DNA of 64,000 nucleotides from Tolypothrix brevis GSE-NOS-MK-07-07A (GTDB taxonomy: Bacteria > Cyanobacteriota > Cyanobacteriia > Cyanobacteriales > Nostocaceae): the NCBI GenBank assembly GCA_019358985.1, contig JAHHIJ010000011.1, positions 109,935 to 173,934 on the forward strand, in the 5' to 3' direction. The notes under the pieces are model-generated. The model did no database searches. It was not told the origin of the DNA and saw nothing but the letters and a program-made list of their open reading frames with translations. This document shows, piece after piece, positions 1 to 8,565 of the stretch (positions are counted from its first letter, which is position 1; the number at the start of each line of letters is the position of its first letter). The position numbers were made by a program, and so were the translations under genes.

Positions 1-363
1 TTAAATTTCAAATTTTGCTTGACTGATTTTGAGCAAAAAGCCCATATTTTATTTATAACAGTAATAAATAATACTAAATAAGAGTGATTTTACTGAAAAT
101 CAGCCAACGGTGACTTTGTAAATTTTTATTGCTGAAGATTGCGAACTATGTCAATAATTTGCTGATAATAACCCAAGTTGCTAGTAATAAATTTAGGCGA
201 TCGCAAGATACCATTTAAGAAATAAAATCCTCTCCTCTGGCAAATATTCTCTCTTATTGCAGCTTTACGTGAAGGCGATCGCTTATAATCTTATAGCCCG
301 CAAAGGCGGGCTTAGTACGCACAACGCCCCATACTTCTAGTCTGAGGGCGGATTTTTAATTAA
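1..363. other. Gene-free AT-rich stretch with a REP-like hairpin
   Basis: I see no coding frame here. HIP1-type GATCGC sites occur near 198 and 276. At about 295-355 there are two adjacent hairpins: AGCCCGC pairs with GCGGGCT, and CGCCC pairs with GGGCG. This is the same architecture as the REP-like elements at 16670, 20609 and 50655. It lies just downstream of the minus-strand tRNA gene. Confidence 0.5.
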
Positions 364-435
364 AGCCGATGACGGGATTTGAACCCGTGACCGCTCGATT
401 ACGAATCGAGTGCTCTACCACTGAGCCACATCGGC
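364..435 (-). tRNA. tRNA-Thr (anticodon CGT)
   Basis: The reverse complement folds as a full cloverleaf. A seven-base acceptor stem GCCGATG pairs with CATCGGC, the D arm begins TGGCTCAG, the anticodon stem CTCGA/TCGAG encloses the loop TTCGTAA, and the T arm contains GGTTCAAATCC. The anticodon CGT reads ACG threonine codons. The 3' CCA is not encoded. It is divergent from the small gene that starts at 470. Confidence 0.95.
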
Positions 436-469
436 AAAAGCCATTTTTTATCATAGCACTAATAAGGTC

Positions 470-739
470 ATGATACAACAAAATCCCAAAAATCCCCTTA
501 ACCCAAAACAATACGCCCGTCTAAAATCAGAAATGGCAGCCCCCTATCGCGGCTTGCGGCAATTTATATATATTGCTTGCGGTGCTTCTGGTTTCATCGG
601 CGCATTCGTCTTTTTTTCCCAACTGCTTGCAGGACGCGATATTGATAGCGCCTTGCCTAACTTAGCACTTCAGGTAGGGGTTGTTGCCTTAATGGTATTT
701 CTTTGGCGATGGGAACAGCGTCGGCAAAAACGCTCATAA
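470..739 (+). CDS. DUF3493 / LPA1-Rep27-like small membrane protein
   Basis: An 89-residue protein with two predicted membrane segments (about residues 30-50 and 62-78) and a basic C-terminus ending RRQKRS. The N-terminal pattern NPKQYARLKSEMAAPYRGLR matches the DUF3493 family of cyanobacteria. In algae and plants this domain is part of LPA1/Rep27, which helps assemble or repair photosystem II. A role in photosystem assembly is therefore inferred from family knowledge, not shown by context, because no photosystem genes are nearby. The ATG is preceded by AAGG, closely spaced; no better start is available. Confidence 0.75.
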   Translation: MIQQNPKNPLNPKQYARLKSEMAAPYRGLRQFIYIACGASGFIGAFVFFSQLLAGRDIDSALPNLALQVGVVALMVFLWRWEQRRQKRS

Positions 740-1243
740 ATAAGTAAAATTATAAGCTTTTTACGGAAGAAATTCTCTCTTTTTGCTTGCTTTACGTTTC
801 ATATGTGGTAACAGATGTCTAATTTAGTTAACTAACTTAACATAATTCTATAATCCGAAACATATATACAGAAAAAATTAAGAAATTATTACGAAATCTG
901 AAAACTTGAAATTTTCAACATACACTAAAAATAGTTAAAACAGGGTCAGCCAATATAAAGACCCTGAATATAAGTTCACAAATTTCAATGGGGTCAACCA
1001 AATTTTAAAGACCCTAAAGTTAAAAAAACTCAAAATGTTTAAAGCGCCAAGTCCTAACAATTGTTAAGCCTTGGCGCTTTGATTATGCAAATCGCTATGA
1101 ACTTTGCAGTTCAACTTTTGATTGCCCGGTTGAAGAGGAAGGGAGATGCAAAGAGGGGGGATGGGGAGAGGGGGGATGGGGGAAAGAAGAATTATTCTCC
1201 TTAGTCCCCCTTGTCCCCCTTGTCTCCCCCTCCCCTTCCCTAA
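740..1243. other. Gene-free region with hairpins and a purine/pyrimidine mirror tract
   Basis: No gene is seen. Two similar hairpins lie in tandem at 941-966 (CAGGGTC with GACCCTG) and 991-1014 (GGGTC with GACCC); their loops are also alike, so one looks like a duplicate of the other. A strong hairpin follows at 1041-1080. From about 1131 to 1242 a purine-rich tract with repeated GGGGGATGGG-like units is followed by its pyrimidine-rich counterpart, which could fold back into a long stem at the 3' end of the minus-strand SLH gene. Confidence 0.6.
1041..1080. terminator. Strong hairpin, possible bidirectional terminator
   Basis: AAAGCGCCAAG (1041-1051) is perfectly complementary to CTTGGCGCTTT (1070-1080), an 11-bp stem with an 18-nt loop. 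The AAA/TTT ends give short U tracts in both directions. It lies between the plus-strand gene ending at 739 and the minus-strand gene ending at 1244. Confidence 0.5.
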
Positions 1244-2956
1244 TTATGGAGTTTGTACCAAATAAGGTGAGGGAATTGCTTGAGCGCGTCCAGCACTAAC
1301 TAGCGCTTGGTAAACAAAAGCAGCAACTTCTGCCCTAGTTGCCTGACGATTTGGATTTAGTTGCTTAACGGTAGGATAATTAATTACCAATTGCCTGGAA
1401 GTTGCAGCAGCAACAGAACCCATCGCATATTTGGGAATCTGTGCCACATCAGTATAGAAACCCAGAGCATTTTGAGTATCAGCATTTAAACCTAGACCGT
1501 TGGCTAAAGATACTAACACCTGCACTCTAGGAATTTGCTGCTGCGGTTGAAATGTACCGTCGGGATAGCCCGAGACATACTGACCCTGGTAAGCAGATTG
1601 AATTGCTGCGTAAGCCCAGAAATTGCTATTGAGATCCTTAAAATCAATACCTGAGCGTTTGCTTGCTGGCGACAAAGCTTTATTGACAATAGTAGCAAAT
1701 TGAGCGCGTGTTACAGGTTCATTAGGTTTAAAAGTGCCATCGGGGAAACCCGCAATAATATTCGCAGAGGCTAAAGCTTCAATATATCCTTTTGCCCAAT
1801 AACCCCCAGGTACATCCTTGAAAGCGGTTTGACCGTTACCTGTGGGTGGTTCAACGCTGGCAGCAACAAAATCTACCTTGCCAGAAATTCGTGTAGGATC
1901 AATATCATTACCAACAGCAACTATTGTATTTTGAGTAGTTGCATTTAATACGTCAAAAAGCTTTTTCTGGTCTTTTTTACCATTATTGCGAATCAAGTTT
2001 TTACCAGGATTTTCCTGAGTTCCCAAGTCTGGCAAAGATTTCTGAAGCGCAACTAATCCGTGATCTCGGTTATCCTGAATGATGTTGTTACGCAGCATCG
2101 GTTTAGCGCTACCAGTTACAACAATGCCGCCATAGTTTTCGATAATTTGATTATCAGTAATTAAAGGGGTTGCCAAATCGCTAACTGCAATACCAAAACC
2201 AGTTGACTTAAGCAAGTTATTGCGAATTTCACCTGTGGCAGATTTAGCGATGGAAATCCCATTGCCCTTGTTTTCAGTAAAGACGTTATTTTCGATTTTA
2301 GGATTACCTGTACCCGTAACGAAAATACCTTCTCTTCCACTGTTGACAAATGTACTGTTTGTAATTTTGGGATTAGTCGATTCAACCCACACACCAGTAC
2401 CGCGTTGATTGGGGTTGGTGACACTAACGCCAGTGATGGTAGAATCTTTGTCAGCGCGAATAGTTATGTTTTGTGCAGCAAAGGTACGACTAGTATATGA
2501 ACCACTACCTGTAATTAATATTGCCTGACCTCTGCTGGCATCATCACCCCGTAGTGTGACACCTTGTGGAATGAATAGTGGGAATTTTTCGCCGCTTTCA
2601 CTGTTATAAGTACCACCAGCAAGTTGAATGACGGTACCTGGTTGAGCTTTGCTGAGGGCTTGGGTGATAGTTTTATAGGGTGTTGCTTCAGAATTGCTAG
2701 CAGCGCTGTCTACACCGGTTGCTGGGTTGACGTAAATTGCTGTTGCTGTTGCAGGAACTTGCGAGGTTAGAGTTGGAGTGATACTTTCTTTAAGGGTAGC
2801 ACCAGCATTTACTTGAGCAGGCGTGAGCATTGACGTAGCAGAAACCAGTATCAAGGCGCTTAGTCCTGCTTGCAACGGTAGAGTATATCTAAGGTGATTG
2901 CTAGAAAGAAAAAGAAAAGTTTTCGATTGAGGCTTGTGAAAACCCTGACGTTTCAT
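1244..2956 (-). CDS. SLH-domain protein with a right-handed beta-helix (DUF1565)
   Basis: A 570-residue exported protein. The N-terminus has a basic stretch and a hydrophobic segment (about residues 27-48) ending near an Ala-rich cleavage site. Residues about 70-340 carry the DUF1565/pectin-lyase-like parallel beta-helix, visible in repeats such as NPKIENNVF, ITNSTFVNSG and LITDNQI. Residues about 385-560 hold three S-layer homology domains (FKDVPGGYWAKGYIEAL, FKDLNSNFWAYAAIQ, FYTDVAQIPKYAMGSV), each followed by the usual FPDGTFKPNEPVTRAQF-like turn. Known SLH proteins bind peptidoglycan-linked polymers, so this is probably anchored in the envelope with the beta-helix exposed; the ligand is unknown. 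It is monocistronic. The ATG is followed by KRQ, consistent with a signal peptide. Confidence 0.85.
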   Translation of the reverse strand: MKRQGFHKPQSKTFLFLSSNHLRYTLPLQAGLSALILVSATSMLTPAQVNAGATLKESITPTLTSQVPATATAIYVNPATGVDSAASNSEATPYKTITQALSKAQPGTVIQLAGGTYNSESGEKFPLFIPQGVTLRGDDASRGQAILITGSGSYTSRTFAAQNITIRADKDSTITGVSVTNPNQRGTGVWVESTNPKITNSTFVNSGREGIFVTGTGNPKIENNVFTENKGNGISIAKSATGEIRNNLLKSTGFGIAVSDLATPLITDNQIIENYGGIVVTGSAKPMLRNNIIQDNRDHGLVALQKSLPDLGTQENPGKNLIRNNGKKDQKKLFDVLNATTQNTIVAVGNDIDPTRISGKVDFVAASVEPPTGNGQTAFKDVPGGYWAKGYIEALASANIIAGFPDGTFKPNEPVTRAQFATIVNKALSPASKRSGIDFKDLNSNFWAYAAIQSAYQGQYVSGYPDGTFQPQQQIPRVQVLVSLANGLGLNADTQNALGFYTDVAQIPKYAMGSVAAATSRQLVINYPTVKQLNPNRQATRAEVAAFVYQALVSAGRAQAIPSPYLVQTP

Positions 2957-3420
2957 CTTTTTTATATCTGTGATTTGAGTGAATTAAGGTAAGTTGAAAG
3001 AGGTGTCGATACCAGCCATGTAGCTGTAAAACCTATGCAAAACTATACTGGAATAAGAGCACCTTATCAGCCAAATTCTTGAAGAAAAATCAATCCTTAT
3101 GTTATTGAATGTTACAGTTTTAAAACTGTCAAGATCAATTTCAGTTTGACCAAAAAGCCTCTTACAATAGTGCCTTTGGGCTGTAATTAAAAGCTATTGT
3201 ACTTAAGAATACTTTTTATTGAGGTTTTAGTGTTTAAGTTTATTATCTAAAAAGCCAATAATTTAATATTTTTTTAATAAAAATATACGTCAGAGTTAGT
3301 ATTTATATGTTAAGCAGCAATAAAAATACCATTTTATGCTCATGATAAATAGCTAATTGCCTTTGTGATATGAGCAATCAGCTATTGGGATTATTGTTCT
3401 CGTCATTTATACTTAGCTAT
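2957..3420. other. Gene-free upstream region
   Basis: AT-rich DNA between the start of the SLH gene and the 3' end of the infB-linked minus-strand genes. It should contain the promoter of the SLH gene, but I could not identify a convincing element. No repeat or RNA gene was recognised. Confidence 0.4.
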
Positions 3421-3600
3421 TTAGTAAGCTAAAGTTTCTAAAGTTTCCCGTAAATAGCGCTTTACTTGCTGCTCAAGACGAAGCTTTTGTAATTGAGTAT
3501 CGTGTTCAAGTTGCCAGCTTTGGAAACCAGAACTTGAAGCTATCGCCGATATGAGACTATCCCAAATTTCCGTAACGGTAGAAGTTTGAATTCGAGCCAT
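3421..3600 (-). CDS. Small conserved protein, 59 residues, last gene of the infB cluster
   Basis: This gene is short but has a good start. ATG at 3600 is preceded by GAGGA about ten bases upstream, and that site overlaps the last codons of the membrane protein gene whose stop lies six bases before, which suggests translational coupling. The product begins MARIQTSTVTEIWDSL and ends RYLRETLETLAY. It looks helical and amphipathic, with a charged coiled-coil-like centre (LEHDTQLQKLRLEQQV). No domain is recognised and no function can be assigned. Its place behind infB and a membrane protein on the same strand suggests co-transcription. Confidence 0.65.
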   Translation of the reverse strand: MARIQTSTVTEIWDSLISAIASSSGFQSWQLEHDTQLQKLRLEQQVKRYLRETLETLAY

Positions 3601-3606
3601 AATTAT

Positions 3607-4218
3607 TCATTCCTCAGTTTTAACTTTGCCAGTCAACTGGGGCAAGATTTGATTAACCCGCACCCCTAAAATTGTAAAATCCTGCTTAATCTTTTCTAAA
3701 GATAACGGTTCTAAAGCAGCAAATTCTGTTTCCTTCGTCACGAAAACTCGTGCTACACTCAGGGGAATTTGCAAAAATAAATTACTCGCAAAAAAGAATA
3801 ATCCAGCAAGGAGCAATGCTAAACCTCTCCATTGAGGTAAAAGCCGAGCAATGTTTGCTACGTGGGGAGTTGCTTGATAAAGCAGTCCCAGTACTGCCAC
3901 TGATAATACAGCTCCGAAAACTGCCAGGAGGCGATTTAATTTTGTATTAACTAAACAGAGAATTTTACGCTGGGGTTCTGAGAGAGTTTCTGGCTTGATG
4001 GCTACTCCCAGAAGGGCGAATATATAAAAAGGACGGCGTAACTGCATCCACAACAGTGGTAGAGTCCCAATTGCCCCAACTACTAATAATTCTAACCAAA
4101 TTGGTAGTGAGCGATCGCCTACTGCCAAAAACAATAAGCACAGGGGCAAAAAAATTGGCAGCGTTGCCAATCCAGCAACGTGAATCCACAAAATAGGTTC
4201 AGAGCGGAATGAGGACAT
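3607..4218 (-). CDS. Low-complexity tail membrane protein (cyanobacterial family)
   Basis: A 203-residue integral membrane protein. Hydrophobic segments are visible at about residues 12-32, 40-60, 95-113 and 130-152. The N-terminus MSSFRSEPILWIHVAGLATL is characteristic of the family named low-complexity tail membrane protein in cyanobacterial annotations. The tail here (about residues 160-203) is mixed and charged rather than strongly repetitive, so the family's signature tail is short or absent. It follows infB by 80 bases, a spacer that holds a 12-bp inverted repeat. Function unknown. Confidence 0.7.
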   Translation of the reverse strand: MSSFRSEPILWIHVAGLATLPIFLPLCLLFLAVGDRSLPIWLELLVVGAIGTLPLLWMQLRRPFYIFALLGVAIKPETLSEPQRKILCLVNTKLNRLLAVFGAVLSVAVLGLLYQATPHVANIARLLPQWRGLALLLAGLFFFASNLFLQIPLSVARVFVTKETEFAALEPLSLEKIKQDFTILGVRVNQILPQLTGKVKTEE

Positions 4219-4244
4219 AGCAGAATTAGGAGTTATTAGTTGAG

Positions 4245-4276
4245 AGTTAGGAGTTAAAAACTCATAACTCCTAACT
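4245..4276. repeat. Heptamer-derived inverted repeat between infB and the membrane protein
   Basis: AGTTAGGAGTTA (4245-4256) is the exact reverse complement of TAACTCCTAACT (4265-4276). It is built from the TTAGGAG-type heptamers typical of cyanobacterial STRRs, which also occur at 10207-10330. It could attenuate read-through from infB into the downstream gene. Confidence 0.5.
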
Positions 4277-4298
4277 TATAGCTATTTTGCACTCAACA

Positions 4299-7200
4299 CT
4301 ATCTGGTTGAAGTCAAAGTGCGGCGTTTCGTCACCATTTGATAGGATTCGATGCTGTCATTTTCAGCCCAGTCGTTGAATTTATCAACGCCGATACCGCA
4401 TTCATAGCCAGCATTCACTTCCTTAACGTCATCTTTCATCCGTTTGAGGGAGTCAAGAACACCCTCATAGATGACTTTGTTATTACGACGCACTCGGATT
4501 TTGCAATTGCGAAGCAGCTTGCCAGATTGCACGTAGCTACCAGCAACCGCACCACGACCAATTGCGATGACGGCACGCACTTCTGTAATACCCAGGTGTT
4601 CTTCTACTAATTCTGGCTCTAACAGACCTTCCAAAGCTCCTTGAATGTCTTCTAGGAGTTTGTAGATGATGTTGTATTCGCGCACATCCACACCAGATTC
4701 ATCGGCGGCTTGTCTGGCACCACTAGCGTAGGTAGTGTTGAAGCCAATGATGACGGCTTTACTGGCGGCTGCCAAGTCAATATCTGTCTCGGTGATTTCG
4801 CCAGGAGCAGCCAATAACATGCGAATTTGTACTTCGTTTTGCGGGATTTGTTTGAGCGATCCCACAATGGCTTCTATAGAGCCTTGGACGTCTCCCTTGA
4901 GAATCAAGTTGAGTTCCTTTAACTCGCCTTCTTTCGCTTGAGCGGAGAGGGTTGTCAGGGTAACTCGTCCTTGTAATAGGCGGGAAGCGCGTTGCTTGTC
5001 TGCCCGGTCTGAGGCGAGTGCGCGTGCTTGTTTTTCGTTCCCGAAAACCTCGAATTCGTCGCCTGCTGCTGGTACATCGCTTAAACCCAACACCTCGACG
5101 GCAAAACTCGGACTTGCAGCTTCAACTCTGGCTCCTCTGTCATCGACCATTGCCCTAACTTTACCAAAAGCTGATCCAGCTACGAGCATGTCGCCGACGT
5201 GGAGAGTACCATTCTGAATTAACAAAGTAGCAACTGCTCCCTTTGCTTTATCCAGATGAGCTTCAATTACTGTTCCTTTAGCAGTCCGATTTGGATTGGC
5301 AGAGAGTTCGCCTACCTCATCGACTATTAGAATCATTTCTAAGAGCGTATTCAAATTTTCGCCCTTGATGGCGCTGACGGGAACCATGATTGTGTCACCG
5401 CCCCAATCTTCTGCGGTCAAACCATACTGGGTAAGTTCTTGTTTCACCCGCTCTGGCTGTGCCCCTTCCTTGTCAATTTTGTTGATTGCAACGACAATTG
5501 GCACTCCCGCTGCTTGGGCGTGGCTAATGGCTTCAATGGTTTGGGGACGAACGCCGTCATCTGCTGCTACAACCAACACAGCAATGTCTGTCACCCGCGC
5601 TCCCCGCGCCCGCATAGCTGTAAAAGCTTCGTGACCGGGGGTGTCAAGGAAGACAATTTGCTGCATTTTGCCTTCGTGTTCGACATCGACGTGGTAAGCA
5701 CCGATGTGTTGGGTAATACCACCTGCTTCGCCCGCAGCCACTTTGGTTTTGCGAATCGAGTCGAGGAGGGTAGTTTTGCCGTGGTCTACGTGACCCATAA
5801 TTGTCACGACTGGCGGACGGCGCACAAGGTTTTCCAAGTCTCCCGCTTCGATCATTTCCGTGACTTTAATTGCCTCGGATTCTAATTCGGCGGTTTCGAC
5901 TGGTATTTCTAGCTCGGTTCCGATCAGGGTAATGGTGGGAATATCGAGGTTTTGGGTGATGCTTACCGCCATGCCTTTCATGAACAGGATTTTCACAATC
6001 TCTGTATCGGCAACTGCTAAGGCTTCAGCCAGTTCTTGCACGGTCATTGGACCGGTTACTATGAGTTTTTCTGGGCGATCGCGCTTTTGCTCTTGCTGGC
6101 GTCCGCCTTTTTGATCCCGGTCACGATCGCGATCGCGACTGCCTGACTTTTTACTACCTCTAGCAGTTGGGATGCTAGTTGTTGGGGCTATTGTTGGTGA
6201 CGAAGGTCGGCTTGACTTGGGTTTGGGAGGACGAGCGATGGAAAGGCTGACCTGAACGGTGAGAAGTGAATCTGGATCTTCATCATCGAGCAAGTCTTCT
6301 TCAAATTCATCATCCAGGATCGGCTTAACTCGTTTGCCTTTGGTGACTCCCTTGCCTGCTTTTTCTTTAACTTCATCAATAATTTCCTCTTCCTGCCACT
6401 TTTTGCCACCTTTAAGTAGACGAGGTGGTGTGGGGCGTTTGAGGTCGAGCAAATCGGGTGGTATGGGATCGTCATCCAGAGAGTCTTGTTTGCCGGAAAT
6501 GCCCGCAAGCCCTCTTGGTGGAGTTGCCACTGGTGAGGCTGCTGGTTTTTCACCTGGACGTACCGGTCTGGGTCGTTGGGGATCTCCTCCGGGTGTTGGC
6601 GCTCCTGGTCTACTACCTTTTTGCTCTGGTCTGACTGGTGCGGGGGTCGGTCGTCCTGCTGGACGGGGTGCATCTGATGCTGGCTGGTCGCTTGTTGGTC
6701 TGGCGATTTTGGGTTTTACCTGATCGCGATCGCGCTTGAGGATAGGTTTTTGTGATTCACTCAGCGATTGCGCTTCAATTGGCTCTCCCATTTCCACCAG
6801 AGGCTCTCCATCTGTAGTCGCTGTTTCCCCAAGTGGTCTTGCGGGTGGCGCTACTAGTTGCGGTCTAGGCGGTTTTTCCGGTTTTGGTCTAGGCGGTTTT
6901 TCCGGTTTTTCTGTGGCTGTTTTTTCTGGTATCAGAGTATGATCAAGCGTTTGATCTGCTTCAGTCACAGGAGGTTTTTGTTGGGTCTCCGACTGATTCC
7001 GGGGTACTGGTCGAGTTGGTGCCGTCGGCTTCATTGATGATGAGACTGGTGTGGCGAAGGGTCGTGGAGGTGAAGGAGGATTAGCCTCAGAAGAAGCAAA
7101 TTCAGTATTAATAGCAACTGACGCCTCTTGGGCGTTGGAGGTGGTGTTTCTCAATATTTTGGGTTTGCGAATTTCCAAAATTTGTTGTTTGTGGGGTGCG

Positions 7201-7451
7201 GTTGGTCGGGAAGGTCCACCAATTTGCGGTGAATTGGTTTTATGACTAGTTGTAAGTTCTTTTTTTGGCATTACATTCGTAGCAGCGAGTTTTTCCGCTG
7301 CTGTCCGGATTTGTTCTGCCTCTGTTTCTGAAATTGTACTGCTATGGCTTTTGACCGCAATATCGAGCTGGTCGCAAATTGCTAATAGCTCTTTGTTATC
7401 CAAATTCAATTCCTTTGATAATTCGTAAATTCTCACTTTGCCGTTGTTCAT
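4299..7451 (-). CDS. infB: Translation initiation factor IF-2
   Basis: A 1050-residue GTPase that brings initiator tRNA to the 30S ribosome. Residues 1-60 carry the IF2_N helical domain ([24 protein letters not shown]). A long Pro/Arg/Lys-rich linker (about 65-470) with RDRDRDRD is followed by a second IF2_N-like domain ([21 protein letters not shown]). The G domain begins near residue 545 with GHVDHGKT (G1), then DTPGHEAF (G3), NKID (G4) and SAIKG (G5). Domains II-IV follow to the C-terminus. The length is typical for cyanobacterial IF-2. It lies in the conserved rimP-nusA-ylxR-infB order, but 451 bases separate it from ylxR. Confidence 0.97.
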   Translation of the reverse strand: MNNGKVRIYELSKELNLDNKELLAICDQLDIAVKSHSSTISETEAEQIRTAAEKLAATNVMPKKELTTSHKTNSPQIGGPSRPTAPHKQQILEIRKPKILRNTTSNAQEASVAINTEFASSEANPPSPPRPFATPVSSSMKPTAPTRPVPRNQSETQQKPPVTEADQTLDHTLIPEKTATEKPEKPPRPKPEKPPRPQLVAPPARPLGETATTDGEPLVEMGEPIEAQSLSESQKPILKRDRDQVKPKIARPTSDQPASDAPRPAGRPTPAPVRPEQKGSRPGAPTPGGDPQRPRPVRPGEKPAASPVATPPRGLAGISGKQDSLDDDPIPPDLLDLKRPTPPRLLKGGKKWQEEEIIDEVKEKAGKGVTKGKRVKPILDDEFEEDLLDDEDPDSLLTVQVSLSIARPPKPKSSRPSSPTIAPTTSIPTARGSKKSGSRDRDRDRDQKGGRQQEQKRDRPEKLIVTGPMTVQELAEALAVADTEIVKILFMKGMAVSITQNLDIPTITLIGTELEIPVETAELESEAIKVTEMIEAGDLENLVRRPPVVTIMGHVDHGKTTLLDSIRKTKVAAGEAGGITQHIGAYHVDVEHEGKMQQIVFLDTPGHEAFTAMRARGARVTDIAVLVVAADDGVRPQTIEAISHAQAAGVPIVVAINKIDKEGAQPERVKQELTQYGLTAEDWGGDTIMVPVSAIKGENLNTLLEMILIVDEVGELSANPNRTAKGTVIEAHLDKAKGAVATLLIQNGTLHVGDMLVAGSAFGKVRAMVDDRGARVEAASPSFAVEVLGLSDVPAAGDEFEVFGNEKQARALASDRADKQRASRLLQGRVTLTTLSAQAKEGELKELNLILKGDVQGSIEAIVGSLKQIPQNEVQIRMLLAAPGEITETDIDLAAASKAVIIGFNTTYASGARQAADESGVDVREYNIIYKLLEDIQGALEGLLEPELVEEHLGITEVRAVIAIGRGAVAGSYVQSGKLLRNCKIRVRRNNKVIYEGVLDSLKRMKDDVKEVNAGYECGIGVDKFNDWAENDSIESYQMVTKRRTLTSTR

Positions 7452-7902
7452 CCACTCTTCCCCAATAAGATTACAGTTTTAGCGGATGGCTGCCTGGGAG
7501 TGCGACATCTCCATCCTTTGATTACTGTGTTTAGGTTGCCCTTGGTAATTTTGCCGGTGCCTCCAATCAGGAAAGAGAGATGTTTCGGTTTACTGCTGGC
7601 ATCTCCACATCCAAGGATGGTTGATGCAATCGCGCGATCGCGCTACCAGGTTGCCATATTGTTTTTTTTGTTTTGCTGATTCTGATTCCACAACACAATC
7701 TAGTAAAACTTTTTAGGAATGTTGCTTCGCCACTCTGCAATAAAGTTGAGAAGCGAGCTAGCTGCTAACTACACCCATCTCCTATTTTGGCATTAACCCA
7801 AGCAATCAACTCAGAATGTGATGATAGCGTATTTAGTACGGCTGTCAGTACAATTGTCTGATTGTGATTACCGCCAAAACCTGAATATTAACAGGTCTGG
7901 CT
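7452..7902. other. Long spacer between ylxR and infB
   Basis: No convincing gene is seen on either strand; a plus-strand frame over 7818-8108 is the shadow of ylxR. The spacer contains a HIP1 cluster near 7630 and a near-repeat of CATCTCCA at about 7507 and 7602 that could pair with neighbouring GGATG segments. A spacer of this size inside the nusA-infB operon may hold a secondary promoter or an RNA leader, but none can be demonstrated by eye. Confidence 0.4.
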
Positions 7903-8148
7903 TTAGGCTAAACGTTGCCACAATGCTTCATACAGTGTTTCTGGCACTGATGCATGTAGCGATCGCCCTAGTCTATTTTTTTTTTGAGCAGCGCAAAGGC
8001 AGCTCGCTTGCGGACAAATGTAAGCAGAACGCCCCATGCCCTCATTTAATTGTACCTGTCTACATGGAAAGACGCGGACAATCCGCCAAAACTCTTCTTT
8101 TAATTTGACTTGGCGGCAACTTATACAACGTCGATAATTCTTTTTCAT
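7903..8148 (-). CDS. ylxR: YlxR-family RNA-binding protein
   Basis: An 81-residue basic protein. The start MKKNYRRCISCRQVKLKEEFWRI and the later GRSAYICPQASCL and GRSL segments match the YlxR (DUF448) family, small nucleic-acid-binding proteins encoded between nusA and infB in most bacteria. In Firmicutes YlxR/RnpM has been connected with RNase P modulation. Three of the usual motifs are visible (CxxC near the N-terminus, GR-AY, and a basic C-terminal helix). Neighbours are nusA upstream and infB downstream on the same strand, which fixes the identity even though the spacers are long. Confidence 0.88.
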   Translation of the reverse strand: MKKNYRRCISCRQVKLKEEFWRIVRVFPCRQVQLNEGMGRSAYICPQASCLCAAQKKNRLGRSLHASVPETLYEALWQRLA

Positions 8149-8565
8149 CTCTTTTGTCTGGGTTCTGTGCCGTATTTTTTGTTAAACAACTCCTCAGTAA
8201 TAATATTTGTATTTTGTTATATTCTCAACTAGACCTTGATAATCCGCGTTAATGATAAATTAAGATTTGTTAAGTTGTTTATATTTGTACCCGGTTTATT
8301 GATGTGTTGCAACATCTGAGAATATTTATACCAACTTGCTGACGCGAAGGTCATTATTTTGACCGTTAATAATTCTCGACAGCTTCATAGCGCGATCGCT
8401 TTACCTAAAAGCGTCAAAAAGCTCGTTTTTTGGCAGGAATGAACGCAATAACGGCAACAAACTCTTACCTCTTCTCCTTCCGGAGACGCCCTCACGTAGC
8501 CGCGTGCCTAACGACGTGCAAGTGCATCTCCGTAATTGAGAAGTGAGCCAATATTTTTGGAATAC
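8149..8565. other. Long spacer between nusA and ylxR
   Basis: No coding frame is supported. The DNA includes GCGATCGC near 8392 and, at about 8465-8535, a degraded copy of the common Nostocales repeat containing GGAGACGC and CTCACGTAGCCGCG. The expansion of this spacer is at least partly due to this repeat. Confidence 0.45.

Noticed and set aside
5439..6723. Several long plus-strand frames opposite infB
   Set aside because: They arise from the GC-rich, repetitive coding sequence of infB; IF-2 motifs on the minus strand are complete.
7818..8108. Plus-strand frame of 96 codons over ylxR
   Set aside because: It is the shadow of the minus-strand ylxR gene; no family signature or ribosome-binding site supports it.
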